A stretch of 64,000 nt of DNA. It comes from Burkholderia sp. L27(2015) (GTDB lineage: Bacteria; Pseudomonadota; Gammaproteobacteria; Burkholderiales; Burkholderiaceae). Where the stretch lies: the NCBI RefSeq assembly GCF_009765705.1, contig NZ_LMUX01000021.1:694302-758301 (forward strand), in the 5' to 3' direction. Shown piece by piece: positions 35,301 through 44,648 of this stretch. The stretch's first letter is position 1; every line of letters starts with the position of its first letter. A program made the position numbers and the translations under genes. The notes beneath the pieces are model-generated. The model was not told the DNA's origin. It ran no database searches and saw only the letters and a list, made by a program, of their open reading frames with translations.

Positions 35301-36499
35301 TGATCGAAGCGGGGCAGTTTGTCGAAGCCGCGCGTACGCGCGGTTTCGATTGGTACGCGGGGGTGCCGTGTTCGTATCTCACCCCGTTCATCAATTACGT
35401 GTCGCAGGACCCTACGCTGCATTATGTGTCGGCGGCGAATGAAGGCGACGCGGTCGCCTTGATCGCCGGGGTCACGCTGGGCGCCAGAAACGGCCGGCGT
35501 GGCGTCACGATGATGCAGAACTCGGGCCTGGGCAATGCGGTGAGCCCGCTGACTTCGCTGACCTGGACGTTTCGCTTGCCGCAACTGCTGATCGTGACAT
35601 GGCGCGGCCAGCCCGGCGTTGCCGACGAACCGCAGCACGCGTTGATGGGGCCGGTTACGCCCGCGATGCTGGACACGATGGAAATTGCGTGGGAGTTGTT
35701 CCCGACGCAGGCCGATGAAGTTGGCCCGGCATTAGACCGCGCGGTGGCGCATATGGACGCGACGGGCCGCCCGTACGCACTCGTGATGCAAAAGGGTAGC
35801 GTCGCGCCCTACGCACTGAAGCCGGCGCAGGCATCCGCTGCGCGCGCGCCCTGCACGCCTCGTGTACAGCCGCGCAGCACGCAGCTGGATACGCTGCCTT
35901 CGCGTCGCGATGCTCTGGCGCGCGTGATTGCGCACACGCCGCTCGATTCGACGGTGGTTCTTGCATCGACCGGTTTCTGCGGACGCGAGCTGTACGCACT
36001 CGACGATCGCTCCAACCAGTTGTACATGGTCGGCTCGATGGGATGTCTTACGCCGTTCGCGCTGGGGCTCGCTCTGGTGCGTCCGGACCTGCGCGTGATC
36101 GCGCTCGACGGTGACGGTGCAGCGCTGATGCGCATGAGCGCATTCGCCACGATCGGCACTTATGGACCACCGAATCTCACGCACGTGCTGCTCGATAATG
36201 GCGCGCACGACTCGACGGGCGGACAGGCGACCGTGTCGGCGAACCTCTCATTTGCGGGTGTGGCTGCGGCCTGCGGCTACGCATCTGCAATCGAAGGCGA
36301 CAGCGTCGACATGCTGGACGAATTGTTTGCTGCGCCTGCGCTCGATGGGGCACGCTTGGGATCCCATTTCGCGCGACTGTCGATTCGGGCCGGCACGCCG
36401 GATGGCCTGCCGCGTCCCACTATTACACCGGTCGATGTGAAGCTGCGCCTGATGCGCCACATCGGTTCGGACCAAGGAGTTGCTGATGCTACTGCTTAA
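35300..36499 (+). CDS. ppd: Phosphonopyruvate decarboxylase
   Basis: A 399-residue thiamine-diphosphate enzyme that converts phosphonopyruvate to phosphonoacetaldehyde and pulls the unfavourable PEP mutase equilibrium forward. The N-terminal pyrimidine half has GVPCSYLTPFINY and the catalytic Glu in ANEGDAVALIAG; the C-terminal half has the ThDP/Mg motif GDGAALMRMSAFATIG ... LDNGAHDSTGGQ. A GGAGG ribosome binding site sits in the end of pepM and the start overlaps its stop by one base (TGATG). Confidence 0.93.
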   Translation: MIEAGQFVEAARTRGFDWYAGVPCSYLTPFINYVSQDPTLHYVSAANEGDAVALIAGVTLGARNGRRGVTMMQNSGLGNAVSPLTSLTWTFRLPQLLIVTWRGQPGVADEPQHALMGPVTPAMLDTMEIAWELFPTQADEVGPALDRAVAHMDATGRPYALVMQKGSVAPYALKPAQASAARAPCTPRVQPRSTQLDTLPSRRDALARVIAHTPLDSTVVLASTGFCGRELYALDDRSNQLYMVGSMGCLTPFALGLALVRPDLRVIALDGDGAALMRMSAFATIGTYGPPNLTHVLLDNGAHDSTGGQATVSANLSFAGVAAACGYASAIEGDSVDMLDELFAAPALDGARLGSHFARLSIRAGTPDGLPRPTITPVDVKLRLMRHIGSDQGVADATA

Positions 36500-37553
36500 C
36501 CCCGGACCGGTCACGCTGACCGAACGCGTGCGCCAGAGCCTGCTGCAACCCGACCTGTGCCATCGCGAGAGCGAGTTTTTCGACCTGCAGGAAGAGATCC
36601 GTACACGCCTGCTGGGTGTCTATGGACTCGACCCTGCGCTATGGGCAGCGGTCCTGATGACGGGCTCGGGCACGGCCGCGGTCGAAAGCATGGTGGCGGC
36701 GCTCGTGCCTGAAGACGGCAAGCTGCTGATCGTCGAAAACGGTGTGTATGGCGAGCGCATTACGCAGATCGCCAAGCAGTACCGCATCGACCACGAAACT
36801 TTGACGCACGATTGGATGAGCGCGCCCGACCTTGCTCAGATCGTCGCGAGGCTCAACGCCGACCGGGCGATTACGCACGTGGCCGTGATTCATCACGAAA
36901 CCACGACGGGTCGCCTGAACGATCTGCAAGCGCTGGGTGCGGCATGTCGCGAACGCGGTGTGCAGCTTTTGGTCGATGGCGTCAGCAGTTTCGGTGCCGA
37001 GGCGATCGACTTCGACGACGAAAGTATTGCGGCTGTTGCTGCTACCGCCAACAAATGCCTGCACGCCGTGCCGGGCGCATCGTTTGTGATGGTGCGGCGC
37101 GCTGCGCTCGCACGAGCGGCGAGTCGCACGTTTTATCTGGATCTTGGCCGGTTGGCGCGGTTGCAGGATCAGCGCAATACGCCGTTCACACCGTCCGTGC
37201 ACGCGTACTACGCACTTGTTGAAGGGCTACGCGAGCTTGAGGACGAAGGCGGCTGGAGCGCGCGGCACGCACGTTATGCGGCTCTGGCCGAACAAGCGCG
37301 CGTGGGACTTGCTGCGCGCGGTATGGCTAGCGTGTTGCCGCCGGATCAATCGTCGGTTGTGTTGCGTGCGTATCGCTTGCCGAAAGGTTTGTCGTACGTG
37401 CAGTTGCACGACGGATTGAAGGCGCGCGGTTTCGTGATCTATGCGGGACAAGGCGGATTGTCGGCCGAACTGTTCCGCATTTCAACGATGGGCAATATTC
37501 ATGCTGCCGATGTTGAACGTTTGCTGCAAGGATTCGACGCGTTGATACAGTGA
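36486..37553 (+). CDS. phnW: 2-Aminoethylphosphonate aminotransferase
   Basis: A 355-residue PLP-dependent class V aminotransferase, in this context working in the biosynthetic direction from phosphonoacetaldehyde to 2-AEP. It starts with LLNPGPVTLTERVR, has HHETTTGRLNDL, the VDGVSSFGAEAID PLP-binding Asp region and a TANKCLHAVPG motif with the Schiff-base Lys. ATG 36486 overlaps ppd by 14 bp; TTG 36480 is an alternative. It is the last gene of the operon. PhnW normally degrades 2-AEP, but the coupling with pepM and ppd argues for synthesis. Confidence 0.9.
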   Translation: MLLLNPGPVTLTERVRQSLLQPDLCHRESEFFDLQEEIRTRLLGVYGLDPALWAAVLMTGSGTAAVESMVAALVPEDGKLLIVENGVYGERITQIAKQYRIDHETLTHDWMSAPDLAQIVARLNADRAITHVAVIHHETTTGRLNDLQALGAACRERGVQLLVDGVSSFGAEAIDFDDESIAAVAATANKCLHAVPGASFVMVRRAALARAASRTFYLDLGRLARLQDQRNTPFTPSVHAYYALVEGLRELEDEGGWSARHARYAALAEQARVGLAARGMASVLPPDQSSVVLRAYRLPKGLSYVQLHDGLKARGFVIYAGQGGLSAELFRISTMGNIHAADVERLLQGFDALIQ

Positions 37554-37589
37554 GTTCGTGATGCGTCGTGCGCCGCGAGCGAGGCAAAA

Positions 37590-37605
37590 CCGCGTGATCA
37601 CGCGG
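37590..37605. terminator. Palindrome between the converging phosphonate and codAB operons
   Basis: CCGCGTGATCACGCGG, a perfect 16-bp palindrome (6-bp stem with GATC loop as RNA) 37 bp after phnW and 100 bp after the end of codB in the other direction. No long T-tract on either side, so terminator function is tentative. Confidence 0.4.
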
Positions 37606-37705
37606 CCCGCTATCTAGCTGTTTCAAAAAATGTTGCCCGAGCCACTGGCCACCACGGCCTAGAATTCTTCCGTAAACCGCACGACTGCTTTCGAGGCTGC
37701 ACGTC

Positions 37706-39163
37706 CTAGCTGCCTGTTGCGGATGCGTAATCGACAGTCTTGCGGAACAGCTGACTCCGCCGTGCGAGTACGAAGTACATCAAGCCAGCTGATAATAGGC
37801 CGCATTCGAAACTCAGGTCGCCCCAGCCAAGATAGTCATGCATCAACGGACTGGCATAGGTAGGCGAGTTCGAGAACAGGAGCGATGTCGCGATCCCGAT
37901 CAGCAGCGCAAAGATACCTGGCCAGAAGATCCCGGCGCCATACCAGTACGCACCGCTGCCCCATTTCATCCAGGCGTCAGTCGGATATCGACCGCCACGC
38001 ATGAAATAATCCACGATGACGATCGCTGCCCATGGTGCCGTCCAGAGGACCATATAGTTCAGAAACGCCTGATACATGTCGAAGAATTGCCCGTAGAACA
38101 CGGTCACTACTCGGAAAGCGAGCGTGAACAGGGCAATGATCGCTAGAGATGTAATGCGGTTGATTGGAATGCGCAATGCCAACAGACCCAGGCCGGCGGT
38201 ATAACAGTTAGGCACGTTCGCTGCGATCCCGCCGAGAATGATCGCAAGCAGCAAGGGCACGATGAACCACGCCGGCAGAAATCTCGACAGCTGGCTGACA
38301 GGGTCGTCACCCAAGGTGCCACCTAGCGCAGTTGCAAACAGTGCACCGATTACCTCGCAAAACATCAGTGCCACGAACTGTCCCCCACCGGCCGCGAGCA
38401 TGATCTTCTTCCAGCTAGTATGTGCAGGAAAATAACGGCTGTAGTCCGAAGCGAAGTTGGCCCAACTGATCGGATAGGCAAAGATGATCCCCATCGCTAT
38501 CAGCCACTTGCTGACCGACCCGCCATCGTGGTTGATGGCCGACGCCATGGCGAAGCTCGTATGTGGCAGGACGAAAACGGCCAGGCAACCGAACAGGACG
38601 GCGAGCACGACCGCGATCCACTTTTCCGCGACAATAATGGTCGCGTGCCCAAAGATCGCAAGCACGGTTTCCGTCGCTAGAATGATGGCCAGCGACACCC
38701 AGACTACGGCCGGACTCTGAAAGCCGACCATCTTTAGCAGCGATTCGAGCGCCTGGGTGGCAACCACCGAATTGATCGAAAACCAGCTCAGTGCAGAAAC
38801 CAGGCTCACCGCCTTCGGCAGGAATGAGCCTAGCTGCCCAAACGAACTACGCGAAGTCATGATGCCAGAGGTGCCGGTGCGCGGCCCCATGATAGAGGTC
38901 AGACCCAGCACGAAGCACCCTAACAAGTTGCCAACCAGAATCGCCATTAGCGCCTGCCACAACGACAGGCCCTGGGACAGCGCCAAAGCGCCCGTCACCA
39001 CCACGACATAGTTGATGTTGACGCCAATCCACATCTTGAACAGCTCGGCCGGCGTACCGTGACGGTCTGTAATCGGGATCGGGTCAATGGCGTGTTGTTC
39101 GACGCGCCACGCCTTGTCAGCGTCCACCCCGACGTGAACATCACGACGATCGTAATTTTCCAT
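37706..39163 (-). CDS. codB: NCS1-family cytosine/purine permease
   Basis: A 485-residue transporter with about 12 helices, of the nucleobase:cation symporter-1 family. Landmarks: FKMWIGVNINYVVVVTGAL, MGPRTGTSGIMTSRSSFGQLGSF and SWANFASDYSRYFP. The gene sits 18 bp after a cytosine deaminase gene on the same strand, so it probably imports cytosine or a similar pyrimidine for deamination. Exact nucleobase not provable from sequence. Confidence 0.88.
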   Translation of the reverse strand: MENYDRRDVHVGVDADKAWRVEQHAIDPIPITDRHGTPAELFKMWIGVNINYVVVVTGALALSQGLSLWQALMAILVGNLLGCFVLGLTSIMGPRTGTSGIMTSRSSFGQLGSFLPKAVSLVSALSWFSINSVVATQALESLLKMVGFQSPAVVWVSLAIILATETVLAIFGHATIIVAEKWIAVVLAVLFGCLAVFVLPHTSFAMASAINHDGGSVSKWLIAMGIIFAYPISWANFASDYSRYFPAHTSWKKIMLAAGGGQFVALMFCEVIGALFATALGGTLGDDPVSQLSRFLPAWFIVPLLLAIILGGIAANVPNCYTAGLGLLALRIPINRITSLAIIALFTLAFRVVTVFYGQFFDMYQAFLNYMVLWTAPWAAIVIVDYFMRGGRYPTDAWMKWGSGAYWYGAGIFWPGIFALLIGIATSLLFSNSPTYASPLMHDYLGWGDLSFECGLLSAGLMYFVLARRSQLFRKTVDYASATGS

Positions 39164-39181
39164 TACTTTTCCTTGGCTGTT

Positions 39182-40474
39182 TCAGCGTTCGCGAGACTGT
39201 CTGAAATCAACTTCCGGCGGCCGGCCTTCGAGTGCGAGGGTCGCGCGCGCGGCGGGTGAACGGGCCACCACTTTTCCGCCGCGCACGACTGCAAGCCGAG
39301 CAGCGCGCAAACGGATCGCTTCCACTGGATCGCGCGCATCCAGCACCACGCAATTCGCCGCGCACCCCGGCGCAATGCCGTAACCCTCAAGCCCGAGGAT
39401 GCGGGCCGCATTCACTGTCACAGCGTCGAAGCACGCATGCATCGCGTCAATACCGGTCATCTGTGCGACGTGCAGCCCCATGTGGGCCACCTCCAGCATG
39501 TCGCCCGAGCCGAGGCTGTACCACGGGTCCATCGCGCAGTCGTGGCCGAACGCGACATTGATACCCGCTGCCATCATCTCCGGTACGCGCGTCATGCCGC
39601 GCCGCTTCGGATAGGTGTCGCTGCGGCCTTGGAGCGTGATATTAATCAGCGGGTTCGCGATCGCCGCCACCCCCGACTCTCGCATCAGCGGCAGTAGCTT
39701 GCTGACGTAGTAGTTATCCATCGAATGCATCGAGGTTAGGTGAGAACCCGTGACCCGTCCGTGCAAGCCCAGCCGATGGGTCTGCGCGGCGAGGGTTTCG
39801 ATGTGGCGCGAGAGCGGATCGTCGGACTCGTCGCAATGCATATCGACCCGCAAGCCCTGTTCAGCGGCGTATTCGCACAGCATGCGCACCGACTCCGCAC
39901 CGTCGGCCATGGTTCGCTCGAAATGCGGAATGCCGCCGACCACGTCAACGCCCAGCGCAATCGCCCGCTTCAGGTTGTCGAAGGCGCCCGCGGTGCGCAA
40001 GACGCCGTCTTGCGGAAACGCCACGAGTTGCAGGTCGAGATACGTTGCCACACGCCTCTTCACTTCGAGCAACGCCTCTACCGCCAGCAGACGCGGGTCG
40101 CACACGTCGACGTGACTGCGGATCGCGAGCAGACCGCGGGCGACCGCCCAGTCGCAATATTGCAGAGCGCGCTCGATCAACACTTCCTGGGTCAGTTGTG
40201 GTTTGAGTTCGCCCCACAGTGCGATGCCTTCGAGCAGTGTGCCGGACGCATTCACACGCGGCAGGCCATACGACAATGTCGCGTCCATGTGGAAATGCGG
40301 ATCCACGAACGGCGGCGTGACAAGCGAGCCGGCGGCGTCGATTTCTTCTTGCGCGCTCGCCGCGAGGCGTGACTCGACGGTCACAATGCGACCCGCTTCG
40401 ATGCCGATATCGACCAGCCCCTTGTGTTGTGACACGCTGCGCGGCAGGCTGGCGCGACGAATGATCAGGTCCAT
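39182..40474 (-). CDS. codA: Cytosine deaminase-type amidohydrolase
   Basis: A 430-residue metal-dependent amidohydrolase converting cytosine to uracil and ammonia, or acting on a close analogue. Metal and catalytic landmarks: PPFVDPHFHMDATLSYG (HxH), RSHVDVCDP, MHCDESDDP (His and Glu), GSHLTSMHSM and GHDCAMDPWYSLGSGDML with the catalytic Asp. Length matches E. coli CodA (427). First gene of the leftward codA-codB pair. No pyrimidine regulator is nearby. Confidence 0.88.
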   Translation of the reverse strand: MDLIIRRASLPRSVSQHKGLVDIGIEAGRIVTVESRLAASAQEEIDAAGSLVTPPFVDPHFHMDATLSYGLPRVNASGTLLEGIALWGELKPQLTQEVLIERALQYCDWAVARGLLAIRSHVDVCDPRLLAVEALLEVKRRVATYLDLQLVAFPQDGVLRTAGAFDNLKRAIALGVDVVGGIPHFERTMADGAESVRMLCEYAAEQGLRVDMHCDESDDPLSRHIETLAAQTHRLGLHGRVTGSHLTSMHSMDNYYVSKLLPLMRESGVAAIANPLINITLQGRSDTYPKRRGMTRVPEMMAAGINVAFGHDCAMDPWYSLGSGDMLEVAHMGLHVAQMTGIDAMHACFDAVTVNAARILGLEGYGIAPGCAANCVVLDARDPVEAIRLRAARLAVVRGGKVVARSPAARATLALEGRPPEVDFRQSRER

Positions 40475-40952
40475 CTATCCTTCCTTTGATTAATATCGCG
40501 GACGGCCTCTCGCGTCGCTGCCATCGCGTACGCAATGAAAGCGCTCACCTTCGATATGACAATTAGTACGACAAAATATAGTGCTTTTAACAAGTGCCTA
40601 ACCCAGACGATGGGCAGATATAAGAAAAGTCCGAGTTCTTGCCGAGCGCAGTGCCCTGGGAAAGCGGGGGCGCTTCATTGATAGCGAGACACCGATTAAA
40701 GATATCGGCAGCAAGCACCGTGTGCGCGATTGACCAGATCGTTTGATCGCTGAGCGGAAGTTATTGAACGAATGCTTCTGATCAGGGACGGGACCGCCAC
40801 GAACGCGCTTGCTAGCCGTTATGACTGATGCATGTCGCATGCCCCGCAGTACGTAAACAGGTCACCGAAAAAATTTCAAATTTCTTTGGAATAACTGTCT
40901 GCCTGCCGATGTTCACCTCTGTACCTACCTCACAACCTCTCAGGAGTTAATC
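40475..40952. other. Intergenic region between codA and a DUF4148 gene
   Basis: About 480 bp carrying the codA promoter on the left and the DUF4148 operon promoter on the right. The A/T-rich stretch at 40550-40595 (ATAGTGCTTTTAACAAG) is a candidate promoter zone. An 80-codon minus-strand reading at 40598-40840 has no recognisable family or ribosome binding site. The right end holds an ECF-like promoter, listed separately. Confidence 0.4.
40888..40914 (+). promoter_or_regulatory. ECF sigma-like promoter of the DUF4148-catalase operon
   Basis: GGAATA (40888-40893), 17-bp spacer, GTTC (40911-40914), about 40 bp before the DUF4148 start. GGAA-type -35 and GTT/GTC-type -10 elements are typical of extracytoplasmic-function sigma factors. 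No ECF sigma gene lies in the window. Confidence 0.4.
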
Positions 40953-41219
40953 ATGAAAAACCCTAGTTCTTTCAGCAAAGCCATCAAACTCGCTTCCGTC
41001 GTTGCAGTGCTCGGCGGCGCGTTCATCGCCGCCCCTTCGTTCGCCGCCAACGTTGATGTGTCGAGCTCATCGGTCGCGCAGACTGCCGCTGCACCGCAGT
41101 CGATGGCAAACACACAGGTCTATGGAAAGACGCGCGCCGAGGTCTATCAAGAGCTGGTCACGGCCGAGAAGAGCGGCGAATTGGCACACCTGAACGCGAC
41201 GCTCTACGAAGACAGCTGA
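40953..41219 (+). CDS. DUF4148 small secreted protein
   Basis: An 88-residue exported protein: signal peptide ending ...PSFAA, a Ser/Ala-rich linker, then the DUF4148 core KTRAEVYQELVTAEKSGELAHLNATLYED, nearly ideal for the family. Good ribosome binding site (CAGGAGTTAATC). It precedes a catalase-related gene by 44 bp, so it may belong to the same oxidative-stress transcript. Function unknown. Confidence 0.88.
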   Translation: MKNPSSFSKAIKLASVVAVLGGAFIAAPSFAANVDVSSSSVAQTAAAPQSMANTQVYGKTRAEVYQELVTAEKSGELAHLNATLYEDS

Positions 41220-41263
41220 GCCGGTCGTGTTCAGTATTGACCTGTGAAACGTAGAGAACTTCC

Positions 41264-42352
41264 ATGACACGAAAGTCATCATTTCCGCCCTCTGCCCCTT
41301 GCATACCGTGCCGGCTAGCCGCGATCGGCGCGGTGGTGCTGGCGCTGGGCGGCGGGTTTGCCTATGTCGGCGGCTGGCTTAGTCCGACACGTCTGAGCGC
41401 CACTCGCATCATCAACCAATTCCAGGCCGATGCCGGTCAACATTCGGGCTTTCGTCGCAATCATGCCAAGGGCGTTTGCGTGGCCGGCCATTTCGATAGC
41501 AACGGCAATGGCACGGCATTATCGAGCGCCGAAGTCTTCGCGCCAGGGACGACCCCGGTGATCGGGCGCTTCGCGATTCCGGGCGGCAATCCGTCGATTC
41601 CCGACGGCAGCGTGCCGGTGCGCAGCATGGCCTTGATGTTCACGCAAAGCGATGGGCAGCAGTGGCGCACCGCGATGAATTCCACGCCGGTGTTCGTGAT
41701 CCATACACCCGCACAATTTTTTGCTCAGCTCCAGGCCAACCAGCCTGATCCGGCAACGGGCAAGCCCGACCCCAACAAGGTCAAGGCCTTCTTTGCGGCG
41801 AACCCCGAAACCAAGCCGTTCCTGCAATGGGTAGCCGGGCATCCCCCTTCGTCGAGCTTGGTCAATGCATCGTATTACGGCATCGACGCGTTCCGCTTTA
41901 CCAATGCTCAAGGGCAAACGAACGCAGTGCGTTGGTCCGTGGTGCCTGACACCCCGTACTCGCCGGTAACGCCAGAGGAAACGAGCAACAAGGATTTTCT
42001 ATCGACTGACCTCGTCAACCGGCTACAGCAGGGACCGCAACGCTGGCACTTGATTCTGACCGTGGCGGCACCTGGCGATCCGACCGACGACGCAACGATC
42101 CAATGGCCTTCGGATCGCAAGCAAGTCGACGCAGGTACCTTGGTACTCGACCACACCAATCCGCAAGTGGACGGCGACTGCCGGGACGTGAACTTCGATC
42201 CGACGATCTTGCCCGCCGGCATCAAGCCGTCTGACGATCCCCTGTTGGCCGCGCGCTCTTCAGCCTACGCAGTTTCGTTCAACCGCCGTACACGCGAGGA
42301 AGCCGCACATGGCTCGGCAGATCGTAAGCCGTCGAATGGAGCCGCATCATGA
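41264..42352 (+). CDS. Catalase-family peroxidase (SrpA type)
   Basis: A 362-residue small catalase-related heme peroxidase. An N-terminal hydrophobic segment (about residues 17-37) anchors or exports it to the periplasm. Catalase-like features: the distal His in FRRNHAKGVC, the SAEVFAPGTTPVIGRFAIPGGNPS strand region, and a C-terminal heme-ligand Tyr in ARSSAYAVSFNRR. Such proteins remove organic or hydrogen peroxides. It overlaps the cytochrome b561 gene (ATGA, 42349-42352), which may feed it electrons. Confidence 0.87.
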   Translation: MTRKSSFPPSAPCIPCRLAAIGAVVLALGGGFAYVGGWLSPTRLSATRIINQFQADAGQHSGFRRNHAKGVCVAGHFDSNGNGTALSSAEVFAPGTTPVIGRFAIPGGNPSIPDGSVPVRSMALMFTQSDGQQWRTAMNSTPVFVIHTPAQFFAQLQANQPDPATGKPDPNKVKAFFAANPETKPFLQWVAGHPPSSSLVNASYYGIDAFRFTNAQGQTNAVRWSVVPDTPYSPVTPEETSNKDFLSTDLVNRLQQGPQRWHLILTVAAPGDPTDDATIQWPSDRKQVDAGTLVLDHTNPQVDGDCRDVNFDPTILPAGIKPSDDPLLAARSSAYAVSFNRRTREEAAHGSADRKPSNGAAS

Positions 42353-42894
42353 TCGCCATACAAGAGCATTTCAATCCACTCGCCAGATTGCTGCACTGGG
42401 TCATGGCGCCGCTCATCCTTGTCATGTTGTTCGTCGGCATCGGCATGGTGTCGACGGTCGCACAAACGCACAATCTCTTGATCGCGATCCACAAGCCGCT
42501 TGGCATCATGTTGCTCGCGCTGGTGATCGTACGTGTGTGTGTACGCATCAGGTACGGCAGTCCACCCTTGCCCGCGAACCTGCCCAAACTGCAGGCCTTG
42601 GGTGCGCTGCTTTCACACTATGTTCTTTATGCGTTGATGGCCGCGATGCCGTTGATCGGATGGGCTATGCTCTCGGCGGCGGGCTATCCCATCGTCCTCT
42701 ACGGTGCTCTGCACCTGCCGGCTATCGCGCCGCATAGTGTGTCGCTTTACGCCCGATTGCGAGCATTGCATACGGATCTGGCGCTGTTGCTCTTTTGTAC
42801 CGTACTGGTTCATCTTGCCGCGGCACTGTTCCATGGTCTGATACGGCGTGATGGTGTGTTTTCCAGCATGGCGCGTGGCGGACGTCGTCGTTAA
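42349..42894 (+). CDS. Cytochrome b561 family protein
   Basis: A 181-residue four-helix di-heme membrane cytochrome. Candidate heme His residues lie in LARLLHWVMAP (H16), AIHKPLGI (about H48), LSHYVLY (about H90) and HTDLALLL/LVHLAAAL (about H141-155). Translationally coupled to the catalase-family gene and ending the operon. It probably passes quinol electrons to the periplasmic peroxidase. Confidence 0.87.
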   Translation: MIAIQEHFNPLARLLHWVMAPLILVMLFVGIGMVSTVAQTHNLLIAIHKPLGIMLLALVIVRVCVRIRYGSPPLPANLPKLQALGALLSHYVLYALMAAMPLIGWAMLSAAGYPIVLYGALHLPAIAPHSVSLYARLRALHTDLALLLFCTVLVHLAAALFHGLIRRDGVFSSMARGGRRR

Positions 42895-43142
42895 CGTTTG
42901 CACTCGCCCGGGTTTCGTAGCATTGGGATTTGGGCGAGCGCTCTGGCCGATGAGATCGCGCTAGACTGATTTGATGCCGCATCGAGAAAGGCCGGGGTGC
43001 TATGCGCAATTCGCATAGGCCCTTGCCAACATCGCATCGTGCACCTTCATCATGCCGCTATTCTCGATAACGTTTCCATTCCATTTAAAGAGGTGTCACT
43101 TGCGACAGGATTGTCGTCAGTGCACCTTCCGGATAGGGCGTC

Positions 43143-44648
43143 ATGAGAGAAGAGAAAGTGGCAGCGCGTAGATCGTTTGGCGTGATCGGTGGCCTAGGCC
43201 CGCTCGCGAGTGCCGACGTATTTTTCAAGTTGGTGAAAGCCACGCCGGCTACGAACGACGCCGAGCACCTCGATCTGATTTTCGAACAACGTCCGTTCCG
43301 AGGGCCGGACGGAACCGGCGCTGCGTTCGACTATACCGAGCGCAAACTCTACGTCTTCGATATGCTGCGAGCGTTCGAAAAGCGCGGCGTCGATGCGGTG
43401 ATCTTGCCGTGCTTTCTCAGTCACACCTTCTTCGACGAACTCCAGTCAAATACAACACTGCGTATCGTCAACATGGTCGAGGCGCTACGCGTGCATGTAC
43501 GCCGCAAATATCCCGGCGTTCGACGCGTCGGCATGCTTTCTTCGGCCTATACCCGCGACAAGCAGCTGTTCGAACGGTATTTCACTGCGCCCGATTTCGA
43601 GGTGCTGCATCCGCGTGCGACTGACGGACGGGGTCCAGTCGACGCGGCGGTGTACGGTGCCGACGGGATAAAGGCGGGCAAGCTCGGCGGCGGGTCGGTC
43701 GAGCTTCTTCAAGACGCGTGCGCAGACTTGATCGAGCGGGGCGCGCAGCTGATCTTGCCGGGCCTGACGGAGGTATCGTTGGTGGTCGAGGCGCTCCAGC
43801 AACACGACATCCCCGTGCTGGATTCAAACCTGATCTACGCCAAGTACGCGGTTTCGAGTTCCTACGATTCCATCGTCAAACCGTTCAAGATTGGCGTGGT
43901 CGGCGGTGTCGGACCGGCCGCCACCGTCGATTTCGTCCGGAAGATCGTGAGCAATACGGCGGCCGCGCGAGACCAAGACCACATCAAATTGGTGGTCGAG
44001 CAGAATCCGCAGATTCCCGATCGGACTGAGAGCCTGCTGGGCAATGGGCCGGATCCGACCATCGCGCTCTATGCAACGTGCAAGCGACTCGAAGCGGATG
44101 ACGCCGATCTGATTGCGATTCCGTGCAATACGGCACACGCGTTTGTCGAGCGCATTCAGCCTTATTTGAGTATTCCGATCGTCAACATGTTGACAGTGAC
44201 AGCCGAACACCTGAAGGCGAATTTCCCGGGGCTTCGGGATGTCGGCTTGCTGGCAACTTCGGGCACTATCGAAAGCGGTGTGTATCGAAAAGCGCTCGAG
44301 GTGCTCGGATTGATTCAGGTGGCTCCCCGTCCGGCAATGCAGGCGCGCGTGATGAGCGCCATCTATGGGCCTCGCGGCGTTAAGGCGGGTCATACGTCGG
44401 GGGAGTGCATGCAGGATATTCTTGCCGCTGCAGGCAGCTTGATCGACGACGGCGTCAGAGTCATCATTCTTGGCTGTACCGAACTGCCGCTGTTGCTGCC
44501 GATGGAAGAGATCGAGAGCGCAGAAGGTGTGCGTGCAACTCTGGTCGATCCCACTCAGATCCTGGCGCGTCGATGCGTGGACTATGCGATCGACGCGTCG
44601 AAAAAAGCGGTCGAGCACGTGGCACGTCGGCCCGAGGCGCTGGACTGA
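43143..44648 (+). CDS. Double-domain aspartate/glutamate racemase family protein
   Basis: A 501-residue tandem duplication; normal family members have about 230 residues. The C-terminal copy (about 245-490) keeps both catalytic Cys: PCNTAH (C328) and LGCTEL (C445). The N-terminal copy (about 10-240) keeps the first Cys (PCFLSH, C90) but has lost the second (ILPGLTEV near 207), so it should not racemise. Both copies start with a VIGG/VVGG-GP loop. Role could be D-amino acid production or a related isomerisation; the N-terminal copy may be structural or regulatory. Confidence 0.87.
   Translation: MREEKVAARRSFGVIGGLGPLASADVFFKLVKATPATNDAEHLDLIFEQRPFRGPDGTGAAFDYTERKLYVFDMLRAFEKRGVDAVILPCFLSHTFFDELQSNTTLRIVNMVEALRVHVRRKYPGVRRVGMLSSAYTRDKQLFERYFTAPDFEVLHPRATDGRGPVDAAVYGADGIKAGKLGGGSVELLQDACADLIERGAQLILPGLTEVSLVVEALQQHDIPVLDSNLIYAKYAVSSSYDSIVKPFKIGVVGGVGPAATVDFVRKIVSNTAAARDQDHIKLVVEQNPQIPDRTESLLGNGPDPTIALYATCKRLEADDADLIAIPCNTAHAFVERIQPYLSIPIVNMLTVTAEHLKANFPGLRDVGLLATSGTIESGVYRKALEVLGLIQVAPRPAMQARVMSAIYGPRGVKAGHTSGECMQDILAAAGSLIDDGVRVIILGCTELPLLLPMEEIESAEGVRATLVDPTQILARRCVDYAIDASKKAVEHVARRPEALD

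Noticed and set aside
40598..40840. Possible transposase relic in the codA/DUF4148 spacer
   Set aside because: No terminal inverted repeats, target duplication or transposase motif could be seen in any frame.
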